Shown here piece by piece: positions 1 to 6,688 of a stretch of 16,774 nt of DNA; position 1 is the first letter of the stretch; each line of letters begins with the position of its first letter. The notes under the pieces were generated by a model, which was not told the DNA's origin, made no database searches, and saw only the letters and a program-made list of their open reading frames with translations. Origin of the DNA: an uncultured Clostridia bacterium (lineage in GTDB: Bacteria; Bacillota; Clostridia; Christensenellales; Aristaeellaceae). A program made the position numbers and the translations under genes. Where the stretch lies: contig CAKUAV010000058.1 of NCBI GenBank assembly GCA_934636425.1, positions 1 through 16,774 on the forward strand, given 5' to 3'.

Positions 1-37
1 GCTTTTTCCAAGAATTAAGAAGAAAGAGGAGATGCAC

Positions 38-739
38 ATGGCAAACGAACTCATTCTGGCCGTCGACGACGAGGCTCATATCCTTGAACTGCTTACTTTC
101 AATCTCGAGGCGTCCGGTTATCGAGTCGTGACCGCCGCCAACGGCGAAGATGCGCTGGTTGTCTGCGCGCACGAGCGTCCGGCCATGATCCTTCTGGACA
201 TCATGCTGCCCGGCATTGACGGCGTTGAGGTTTGCCGCCGTCTGAAGAGCACGTCCACGACGAGCGATATTCCGATCATCATGCTGACCGCCAAGGGCGA
301 CGAGGTGGACAAGATCCTCGGCCTGGAGATGGGCGCGGATGACTACATCACCAAGCCCTTCAGCGTCCGCGAGCTGATCGCCCGCGTCAAGGCGCTTTTG
401 CGCCGCGCCGCGCCTCAGAACGAGGAAGAGGGCATACTGCACGTCGGCGGCCTGACCATCGATGTGGGCAACTACGAGGCCTTCCGCAACGGCGAGAAGC
501 TCTCCCTGACACTCAAGGAATTCGAGCTGCTCAAGCTGCTGGTCATCAGCCGCGGCAAGGTGCTCACGCGCGACTTCCTGCTTGACCGCATCTGGGGCTA
601 CGAGTTCTATGGCGAGACCCGCACGGTCGACGTCCATATCCGTCACATTCGCCAGAAGCTGGGCGACGACGCGCACTACATCGAAACCATACGCGGCGTG
701 GGCTACAAGTTCAACGACAGACAGGAGAATCGCATATGA
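38..739 (+). CDS. OmpR/PhoB-family response regulator
   Basis: A two-component DNA-binding regulator of 233 residues. The receiver domain (about 1-120) has the acidic pair D10-D11, the phospho-acceptor D54 in LLDIMLPG, T84 and K106 in the ITKPF motif. A winged-helix effector domain (about 135-228) ends in the typical RTVDVHIRHIRQKL and GVGYKF stretches. I start at the ATG at 38 rather than 32, because GGAG at 28-31 would abut the earlier codon but lies six bases from this one. The stop overlaps the start of the sensor kinase by four bases, so the two are translationally coupled and surely partners. It most resembles PhoB/PhoP-type regulators, but no phosphate-transport genes lie in the window, so the stimulus is unknown. 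The promoter lies upstream of the window. Confidence 0.95.
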   Translation: MANELILAVDDEAHILELLTFNLEASGYRVVTAANGEDALVVCAHERPAMILLDIMLPGIDGVEVCRRLKSTSTTSDIPIIMLTAKGDEVDKILGLEMGADDYITKPFSVRELIARVKALLRRAAPQNEEEGILHVGGLTIDVGNYEAFRNGEKLSLTLKEFELLKLLVISRGKVLTRDFLLDRIWGYEFYGETRTVDVHIRHIRQKLGDDAHYIETIRGVGYKFNDRQENRI

Positions 740-2517
740 GGAGAAAGGTTGCCTTTACAGCAACCTGCGTCGCTCTCCTTTGCAGCATCGCCTTTGTCGT
801 CGTGTACGCCCGGGCGACGCTGAACAATCTCACCGCAATCGCAACGGAGAATCTGTTGCAAATATGCCGCATGTCCGCAGAATATCTGGACACTGCGGCA
901 TTTTCAACATTCGACGATTTTGAGAGCGGTCGATTAAAGGGAATGGCGCAGGAAGCCGGCGTCGGACTGGCCGTCGCGGACGCCGACGGACAGCTGCTCT
1001 TTAACTCTCGCGTGATAAACGACGACGCGCGGAACGCCAGAGATATGGATCTGGCGCGCGCCAACGGAACGGGTACGGATACAATAGAATACGGCGCTGT
1101 ACGCGCGACGTTCGTTTCCGTGCTGAGCGAGCGCGGCTGGATTGTGCGCGCATGGGAAAAGACGCCCACCTACGCGCAGGTGCTGGAGGGGCATTTCGGC
1201 CGCCTTGCGTTCATCGCCATTGTACTGATCGCGCTGTGCTATCTGCTCACCGATCTTTCCGTGAAGGAGAGCGATCAGCTCGTCCGGGGCATGGAAGGGC
1301 TGTTCGAGGCCTTCGCCGAGGGGCGCTTTGACGCGCGCGTCGAGCTGTACGGCCATCTTGCGCCGCGTGTGGAGAAGATCAACGCCAATGCCGAGCGCAT
1401 CAACGAACAGCTCACGCGCCAGAGCAGCCGCAATCAGGCGCTGAGCGTGGTCATGAATCAGATGCAGAACGGCCTGCTTGCCGTCAACAGCGATTACGAG
1501 GTCATACTGATGACGTCGGTCGCCAAGGCGCGGCTGGGCGTTCACGAGCCCTGCGAGGGCAAAAAGATCGGCGAGATCAGCAAGGACGTCAATCTCGAGC
1601 CGCTCTTCAGCGAAGCCATGTCTCAGGACGGCGTGTATACCGGAGAAATCGCCGTGCGCGAGGGCACGACCGGCCGCGCCCGCACGCCGCTGAGGCTCTA
1701 TATTTCCACGATGAAGCGCGACGGACAGATCGTCGGCGCGGTGGCCATGATCGAGGACATCACCGAGCTGCGCAAGCTGGAGCAGATGCGCACCGACTTC
1801 ACCGCCAACGTCTCCCACGAGCTGAAAACGCCGCTGACCTCCATACGCGGCTTCGTCGAGACACTGCAGGCCGGCGCGATCAACAATCCCGAAATGGCGC
1901 AGAAGTTCCTCAACATCATCATGATGGAGGCCAATCGCCTCACGCGTCTGGTCAACGACATACTGTCCATATCCAAGCTGGAATCGGGCGACACCGAGGT
2001 CAGTTTGGGACGGCTCAGGCTGGACAAGATGGCCGACGACGTGTGCGAGATGCTCAAGATACACGCCAAGGAGAAGCAGGTCGATCTGAGCATCAACGAA
2101 AACGGCGAGCCGATCTATGTCTGGGGCAACAACGACCGCGTGGAGCAGCTGCTCATCAACCTGATCGAGAACGCCATCAAGTACAATCAGCCGGGCGGCA
2201 CGGTGCGCGTGTCGGTCTACGGCACGGAAAAGAACGCCTATCTGCTGGTCAGCGATACCGGCATAGGCATCGCCGAAGAGCATATTCCGCGCCTGTTCGA
2301 GCGCTTCTACCGCGTCGATAAGGGACGCTCCCGCTCTATGGGCGGCACAGGGCTGGGACTGGCGATCGTCAAGCACATCGTCGTCAGCATGGGCGGCACA
2401 ATCGAGGTTCATTCAAAGCTGGGCGAAGGCACGGAGTTCTCCGTCACACTGCCCCGTTACACAAGCGCTCCCGCTGAGGAGGATGCCGAGACGGACGATT
2501 ATAGCGAGGAGGCATAA
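736..2517 (+). CDS. PhoR-like membrane sensor histidine kinase
   Basis: The partner kinase of the preceding regulator, 593 residues. Membrane segments lie at about 5-25 and 157-175 and flank an outside sensor region of about 130 residues. A HAMP-like/coiled linker follows, then a PAS domain (about 236-345). The HisKA domain has the phospho-accepting H361 in the motif VSHELKTPLTSIRGF. The ATPase domain has an N box near 475-484 (NLIENAIKYN), the DTGIGI G1 box, the F box FERFYR and the G2 box GGTGLGLAIVKHIV from 536. The last 17 residues are acidic and probably disordered. The start overlaps the regulator stop (ATGA), with AGGAG eight bases upstream. All catalytic motifs are intact. The outside sensor region gives no clue to the ligand; PhoR of phosphate control is the closest architecture I know. 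Confidence 0.95.
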   Translation: MRRKVAFTATCVALLCSIAFVVVYARATLNNLTAIATENLLQICRMSAEYLDTAAFSTFDDFESGRLKGMAQEAGVGLAVADADGQLLFNSRVINDDARNARDMDLARANGTGTDTIEYGAVRATFVSVLSERGWIVRAWEKTPTYAQVLEGHFGRLAFIAIVLIALCYLLTDLSVKESDQLVRGMEGLFEAFAEGRFDARVELYGHLAPRVEKINANAERINEQLTRQSSRNQALSVVMNQMQNGLLAVNSDYEVILMTSVAKARLGVHEPCEGKKIGEISKDVNLEPLFSEAMSQDGVYTGEIAVREGTTGRARTPLRLYISTMKRDGQIVGAVAMIEDITELRKLEQMRTDFTANVSHELKTPLTSIRGFVETLQAGAINNPEMAQKFLNIIMMEANRLTRLVNDILSISKLESGDTEVSLGRLRLDKMADDVCEMLKIHAKEKQVDLSINENGEPIYVWGNNDRVEQLLINLIENAIKYNQPGGTVRVSVYGTEKNAYLLVSDTGIGIAEEHIPRLFERFYRVDKGRSRSMGGTGLGLAIVKHIVVSMGGTIEVHSKLGEGTEFSVTLPRYTSAPAEEDAETDDYSEEA

Positions 2518-2519
2518 GC

Positions 2520-3656
2520 ATGCAATACAGACATTTTCCCGGCACAGACATCACCGCATCCACACTGGGATTCGGCTGCATGAGATTCCCGACGTGCGAA
2601 GACGGCAAAATTGACCGCGAGCGCGCCATTAATATGCTCCGCCACGCCATCGACTGCGGCGTGACCTACATCGACACCGCCTATCCCTATCACGGCGGCG
2701 AAAGCGAGCTGGTCGTCGGCGAGGCGCTTTCGGACGGATGGCGCGAGAAGGTCACGCTGACCACCAAGCTGCCGCTGTGGAAAATTGAAAAATACGAGGA
2801 TATGGAGGCGACGCTGGACGAGCAGCTGACCAAGCTGCGCACCGATCATGTGGATTTCTATCTGCTGCACGCCATGCGCAATGAGACCTACCACAAGATA
2901 CGCGATCTGGGCGCTTATAAGTTCCTGGACGATATGGTCAAAAAGGGCAAGATCCGCTATCCCGGCTTCTCCTTCCACGACAACGCCGAGGTCTTTGCCG
3001 AGATCGCGCAGGATTACGACTGGAAGCTCATTCAGGTGCAGATGAACCTGCTGGATGAATTCAATCAGGCGACCTATGCGGGCGTTCAGAAATATGCGGC
3101 CGCGCGCGGCATCGGCGTGGTGGGCATGGAGCCGCTTCGCGGGGGCGCGCTGGCCCGTACGGCGCCCAAAGAGGTTCAGAGCATATATGACGCGGCCAAT
3201 GAAAAGCGCACGCCTGTCGAATGGGCGTTCCGATGGCTGCTCGACAAGCCGGAATTCGTCACCATACTCTCCGGCATGTCGACCGAAGCGCAGCTGGACG
3301 ACAATCTGCGCATATTCGATCAGGTCAAGCCGCACTGCCTGACGGACGAGCAGCGCGATATGCTTTCGCGTGTCCGCAGGGCATATGAACAGCGCATCCG
3401 CGTGGGCTGCACGGGCTGCGAATACTGCCAGCCCTGTCCGCGCGGCGTGCTGATCCCGCGCATATTCGGCGGCTATGACAACGCCTGTATGTTTGGCGAC
3501 GGCAAGGACTTCAAGACGTCCTATGCCCAGATCGCCGAAAAAGAAGGCGGCGCCGACCGCTGCGTGGGCTGCGGCGCGTGCGAAAAGCAGTGTCCCCAGC
3601 ACATTGCCATCAGAGACCACCTGAAAGCCATTCATGAGGAGATGAGCGCGCAATGA
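2520..3656 (+). CDS. Aldo/keto reductase with C-terminal 4Fe-4S ferredoxin domain
   Basis: A 378-residue oxidoreductase of the ferredoxin-carrying aldo/keto reductase group (COG1453 type). The barrel opens with a GFGCMRFP stretch and holds the family tetrad: D52 and Y57 in DTAYPYHGGESE, K83 and H117 in YLLHAM. The C-terminal part has two cluster motifs, C297-x2-C300-x2-C303-x2-C306-P and C348-x2-C351-x2-C354-x3-C358-P, enough for iron-sulfur clusters. It probably reduces or oxidises a carbonyl compound in the cytoplasm with electrons linked to ferredoxin or NAD(P)H; the substrate cannot be read. It begins two bases after the kinase stop, with GAGGAGG seven bases upstream, so it belongs to the two-component operon. 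Its stop overlaps the start of the deaminase-like gene by four bases. Confidence 0.9.
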   Translation: MQYRHFPGTDITASTLGFGCMRFPTCEDGKIDRERAINMLRHAIDCGVTYIDTAYPYHGGESELVVGEALSDGWREKVTLTTKLPLWKIEKYEDMEATLDEQLTKLRTDHVDFYLLHAMRNETYHKIRDLGAYKFLDDMVKKGKIRYPGFSFHDNAEVFAEIAQDYDWKLIQVQMNLLDEFNQATYAGVQKYAAARGIGVVGMEPLRGGALARTAPKEVQSIYDAANEKRTPVEWAFRWLLDKPEFVTILSGMSTEAQLDDNLRIFDQVKPHCLTDEQRDMLSRVRRAYEQRIRVGCTGCEYCQPCPRGVLIPRIFGGYDNACMFGDGKDFKTSYAQIAEKEGGADRCVGCGACEKQCPQHIAIRDHLKAIHEEMSAQ

Positions 3657-4441
3657 AGGTAATCGTCGCTGAAAACTGCCGCCTTATGGGCGAGCTGGCC
3701 GCCCGACAGGCCGCCGCCGTGCTCAACAGCGCGATTCGGGAGCGGGGCGAGGCGCGCGTCGTGCTCTCGACCGGCGCTTCGCAGTTCGACACGCTCTCCG
3801 CGCTCGTGCGGCAGAATGTCGACTGGAGCAAGGTCGATATGTTCCATCTGGATGAATATGTCGATCTGCCCGAGGCGCATCCGGCCAGCTTCCGAAAGTA
3901 TCTGAAGGAGCGCTTTGTCAGCCGCGTTCCCATCAGGCGCGCGCATTTTGTCGACGGCACGCGCGAGGGCATCGCCGCGCTGACCGAAGAGCTGCGCAGC
4001 GCGCCCGTCGATCTGGGACTGATCGGAATCGGCGAAAACGGCCACATCGCCTTCAACGATCCGCCGGCTGATTTTGAAACCGACGAGGCGTACATCGTCG
4101 TCAATCTGGACGAGCGCTGCCGCCGCCAGCAGGTGGGCGAGGGCTGGTTCGCCGCGCTGAACGATGTGCCGCGGCAGGCCGTATCGATGACCGTGCGCCA
4201 GATCATGCGCTGCGAGACAATCATTTCCTGCGTGCCGTACGCCGTCAAGGCCGAGGCGGTCTATAAGACGCTGACCAGCCCGCTGACCAATATGGTGCCG
4301 GCCACCATGCTCAAGCAGCACGACCATTTCACACTCTATCTGGACGAAGATTCGGCCGCGCGCGTCAATGTGGACGTCGCGGCGCGCGCGAATGACAACC
4401 TGGAGTCCTGGGAAACCTACGAGCGGCCGAATGAAAACTGA
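3653..4441 (+). CDS. nagB: Glucosamine-6-phosphate deaminase-like protein (NagB family)
   Basis: A 262-residue member of the NagB/6-phosphogluconolactonase fold. The family converts glucosamine 6-phosphate to fructose 6-phosphate and ammonia. The phosphate loop STGASQ is at 39-44, the catalytic aspartate is in the LDEYVDLP motif (D67), the GIGENGHIAFNDP loop is at 125-137 with H131, and a KAEAV segment holds the likely phosphate-binding K199. In E. coli NagB the equivalent loop reads GxDGHIAFNEP. Here the Asp is Asn129, which is common in Gram-positive enzymes, and the Glu is Asp136, a conservative change seen in divergent NagB-like proteins. It could therefore act on a related amino-sugar phosphate. 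It is the last gene of the operon, overlaps the reductase stop and is followed by a terminator. The symbol reflects family membership, not a proven substrate. Confidence 0.8.
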   Translation: MKVIVAENCRLMGELAARQAAAVLNSAIRERGEARVVLSTGASQFDTLSALVRQNVDWSKVDMFHLDEYVDLPEAHPASFRKYLKERFVSRVPIRRAHFVDGTREGIAALTEELRSAPVDLGLIGIGENGHIAFNDPPADFETDEAYIVVNLDERCRRQQVGEGWFAALNDVPRQAVSMTVRQIMRCETIISCVPYAVKAEAVYKTLTSPLTNMVPATMLKQHDHFTLYLDEDSAARVNVDVAARANDNLESWETYERPNEN

Positions 4442-4467
4442 CCGGCGGCCGGTCTGCTGACAGCAAA

Positions 4468-4507
4468 CGGGAACGGAGAAGAGCACTTTTCTCCGCTCCC
4501 GCTTTTT
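4468..4507 (+). terminator. Rho-independent terminator after the nagB-like gene
   Basis: Arms at 4468-4480 and 4489-4501 pair over 13 positions with one A-C mismatch, around an eight-base loop. A C plus five T follow at 4502-4507. It ends the two-component/reductase/deaminase operon and insulates the ctsR operon. Confidence 0.8.
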
Positions 4508-4575
4508 GAACATGCCGATGAGCGCGGCTGGAAGATTTTTAAGCGTTCTATAATGTTAAATATCACGTTTGTTTG

Positions 4576-4603
4576 TTGCATTATTCGGGAAATGCGGTAT
4601 AAT
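4576..4603 (+). promoter_or_regulatory. Sigma-A-type promoter of the ctsR operon
   Basis: A perfect TATAAT at 4598-4603 is preceded after 16 bases by TTGCAT at 4576-4581, a weak -35. Transcription would begin near 4610, inside the CtsR box. A second TATAAT at 4549-4554 has no convincing -35. Confidence 0.7.
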
Positions 4604-4606
4604 TAA

Positions 4607-4623
4607 AGTCAGAGATAGTCAAA
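4607..4623 (+). promoter_or_regulatory. CtsR operator (tandem heptad)
   Basis: The 17 bases AGTCAGA-GAT-AGTCAAA match the known CtsR consensus RGTCAAA-NAN-RGTCAAA with one mismatch in the first heptad. The box lies just downstream of the -10, over the expected transcription start, where bound CtsR would block initiation. The operon is therefore probably autorepressed and released by heat or protein stress. Confidence 0.85.
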
Positions 4624-4642
4624 ATAAGTGAGGCGTTGCCAT

Positions 4643-5128
4643 ATGGCACAGTTAAGCGATACAATCGAAAAATTCATCAAAGACCTTATGGAAGAGGGGA
4701 CGCAGGTCGAGCTGCGCCGCAACGAGCTGGCTCAGCACTTCGGCTGCGCGCCGTCGCAGATCAACTATGTTCTGGCGACGCGCTTCTCGGTCGATCACGG
4801 CTATGTGATCGAGAGCCGGCGCGGCGGCGGCGGTTTTGTGCGCATCGTGCGCATGAGAGAGCGGCCGGAAGGGAATCTTTTAAGCGTGCTGCTCAACCGC
4901 GTGGGCAATGAAATCGACGAAGAGAGCGCCGCGGCGATCATAGAGCATCTGCACGACTGCAAGCTGGTGACGCTCAACGAGGCGCTGCTGATGCGCTCGG
5001 CCGTGGCACAAAACGCGCTGGCGCTGCCCATCAGCGCAAAAAACGTATTGCGCGCCGCCGTGCTGCGCAATATGCTCCAGCAGGTTTTCAGAAACGCCGA
5101 GCGAGGTGAAGGCCATGATCATGTGTGA
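4643..5128 (+). CDS. ctsR: Transcriptional repressor CtsR
   Basis: The class III stress-gene repressor, 161 residues, near the usual length of about 155. The N-terminal winged helix-turn-helix (about 5-65) includes a PSQINYVLATRF recognition region and the ESRRGGGGF wing (R60, G61-G64), the family hallmark. In Bacillus this wing senses heat and contacts DNA. The C-terminal helical domain (about 75-155) is the dimerisation and McsB/ClpC contact region. I start at ATG 4643, with GTGAGG nine bases upstream; the in-frame GTG at 4628 is part of that ribosome site. The gene follows its own CtsR box directly and its end overlaps mcsA by 14 bases. Confidence 0.95.
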   Translation: MAQLSDTIEKFIKDLMEEGTQVELRRNELAQHFGCAPSQINYVLATRFSVDHGYVIESRRGGGGFVRIVRMRERPEGNLLSVLLNRVGNEIDEESAAAIIEHLHDCKLVTLNEALLMRSAVAQNALALPISAKNVLRAAVLRNMLQQVFRNAERGEGHDHV

Positions 5129-5645
5129 CGAATGCGGGCTGCGTCCGGCCAACATCCATCTGACCACCATTGTGGACGGCGAAAAGAAGGACGTCAATCT
5201 CTGCGCCGAATGTCTGGCGCGCAAAAAGGAGCTGAAGATCGACTTTTCGGCGTTGGCCGACACAATCGGCCAGATGCTGGGCTCCGGCATGAGCGCCGCC
5301 CGAAAGCCCGCGCAGGACGAGGCGGCGATTCCCGATCTGACGTGCGAGATCTGCGGCACGAGCTACGAGTCCTTCCTCAAGACGGGATATGTCGGCTGCG
5401 CGCAATGCTATGAGACCTTCCGCCAGCCGCTGAGCGCATGGCTCAAAAAGCGCGCGGGCGGCGACCGGCACGCAGGACGGCGCGCGGGCGGCGTGAACGA
5501 ATCGATCGAAAAGAAAATGCGCATCAGCGCGCTTAAGCGCCGCCAGAAGCAGGCCATCGCCGATGAGGATTACGAAACAGCCGCCGCGCTGCGCGACCAG
5601 ATTCGCGCGATGAGCGAAGAAGGGGAGGCCGAGCGCCATGAATGA
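5115..5645 (+). CDS. mcsA: McsA, zinc-finger/UVR-motif modulator of McsB and CtsR
   Basis: A 176-residue McsA. Four CxxC pairs (C4/C7, C30/C33, C77/C80, C95/C98) make two zinc-finger units. The tail (about 140-166) is a UVR motif with the DEDYETAAALRDQI core, as also found in the middle domain of ClpC. In known systems McsA binds and activates the arginine kinase McsB and helps control CtsR. I start at ATG 5115, six bases after GAGGTG; an upstream in-frame GTG at 5106 lies inside the ribosome site. The linker near 110-127 is rich in Arg, Gly and Lys. The reading frame overlaps ctsR by 14 bases and mcsB by 8, so the three are coupled. All metal ligands are kept although the neighbouring kinase has lost its active site. 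Confidence 0.93.
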   Translation: MIMCDECGLRPANIHLTTIVDGEKKDVNLCAECLARKKELKIDFSALADTIGQMLGSGMSAARKPAQDEAAIPDLTCEICGTSYESFLKTGYVGCAQCYETFRQPLSAWLKKRAGGDRHAGRRAGGVNESIEKKMRISALKRRQKQAIADEDYETAAALRDQIRAMSEEGEAERHE

Positions 5646-6657
5646 CAGAACAGCGCCCGAAATGGACGTCGTCGTCGAGACGCGCGTGAGCCTTCTGAGA
5701 AACTTTGCGGATGTGCCGTTTGATTCGGGCATGAGCGACGAGGAGGCCATGCACAACGCCGCGCGCGTGAACGTCGCCCTCGAGAAGGCCGGTCAGCGCG
5801 ACGCGTTCGTCATGAGCCGTCTGGCCGACATGACCGCATCCGAGCGCGGCAGACTGGCCGAGCATGGCCTGATAAACCGCGATCTGCTCAAAAACGCCGC
5901 GCGCGCGACAGCGTTTCTTTCAAAGGGCGCGACAATCAACATCGGCGTCAACGGCGCGGATCATGTCCGCATCGACGCGGCGCTTCCCGGCTTTCAGATC
6001 GAGCGCACGGCCGGACTGGCCTTTATGGCCGACGACTGGCTGGACGGCGTGGGCGCGTACGCGTATGACGATCAGTTCGGCTATCTGACCGCCGAGCCGC
6101 TTCTGGCGGGCGCGGGCATGATCGCCTCGGTCACGCTGCATCTGCCGATGCTGCGCGCCTCCGGCCAGACGACGCGCCTGATGCGCGACATGGACAAAAA
6201 AGGACTGAGCCTGAAAAAGCGTTTTGACGAAAAGGGCGAGCAGAGCGGTCTTTATCGCCTGTCCGCCGCGGTAAAAATGGGACAGACAGAAGAAAGCGCG
6301 CTGGAAGCGCTCTCCGATGCGGCGCTCGGGCTGATTGCGGCCGAACGCGCCGTGCGCGAGCGCATTCTGGCGCAGGATAAGTTGCTGGTGGAGGATCGCG
6401 CGGGGCGGTCGCTGGCGCTGATTGGCGCGGCGCGTCTGATGAGCGCGCCTGAAATGCGCGAACGCTGCTCGGAGATCCGTCTGGCGGCGGCGCTCGGATT
6501 GATCGACAGGCCGCTGGATGCGATCGATCGGCTGATCAGCGAGATGAGCGACGCGTCCATAGAATGCCGCGTCGCCGAAAAGCTGACGGAGCGTCAGCGC
6601 GATATGCTGCGCGCCGATGCGCTGCGGGAGGCGATTGGCCGGCACGACACGGCGTAG
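5638..6657 (+). CDS. mcsB: McsB homologue lacking the arginine-kinase active-site residues
   Basis: A 339-residue protein that aligns along its length with McsB, the protein arginine kinase: VVVETRVSLLRNF near 11-23, DHVRIDAALPGFQ at 108-120, DDWLDG, FGYLT at 147-151, ASVTLHLP at 163-170, and VEDRAGRSL near 251-259. Position within ctsR-mcsA-mcsB-clpC supports the name. The phosphagen-kinase signature (TSCPTNVGTGLRASV in Bacillus, from memory) reads T-A-E-P-L-L-A-G-A-G-M-I-A-S-V here. The catalytic Cys is thus E153, the Asn L156 and the Arg I162. The acidic NEED preceding DHIR is NGAD, the SRIRLARN motif is TRVSLLRN, and the RGxYGEG loop is KKRFDEKG, retaining only E198. The C-terminal R321-D322 pair of the phospho-arginine receptor site remains. 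There is no stop or frameshift. The protein is likely inactive as a kinase and may be an adaptor; an altered catalytic mechanism is less likely. Confidence 0.88.
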   Translation: MNDRTAPEMDVVVETRVSLLRNFADVPFDSGMSDEEAMHNAARVNVALEKAGQRDAFVMSRLADMTASERGRLAEHGLINRDLLKNAARATAFLSKGATINIGVNGADHVRIDAALPGFQIERTAGLAFMADDWLDGVGAYAYDDQFGYLTAEPLLAGAGMIASVTLHLPMLRASGQTTRLMRDMDKKGLSLKKRFDEKGEQSGLYRLSAAVKMGQTEESALEALSDAALGLIAAERAVRERILAQDKLLVEDRAGRSLALIGAARLMSAPEMRERCSEIRLAAALGLIDRPLDAIDRLISEMSDASIECRVAEKLTERQRDMLRADALREAIGRHDTA

Positions 6658-6688
6658 CATTTTTCCGGAGACCCTGTAAGGAGGATAT

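Noticed and set aside
934..2412. Long minus-strand open frame of 492 codons opposite the sensor kinase
   Set aside because: It mirrors the GC-rich codons of a clearly real kinase, has no recognisable domain and no ribosome site. Similar antisense frames at 7574-8872, 11014-12306 and 13007-14638 (minus) and 9176-10486 (plus, opposite pepT) are rejected for the same reason.
4549..4554. Second TATAAT upstream of ctsR
   Set aside because: No acceptable -35 lies 16-18 bases upstream; AT-rich intergenic DNA gives such matches by chance.
4628..4642. GTG start for ctsR at 4628
   Set aside because: The GTG is part of the likely GTGAGG ribosome site, nothing resembling a ribosome site precedes it, and CtsR homology begins at the later ATG.
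5638..6657. mcsB as a decayed pseudogene
   Set aside because: There is no stop or frameshift, its length is only slightly below the family norm, and structural motifs and the C-terminal Arg-Asp pair persist, so selective loss of catalysis fits better than general decay.
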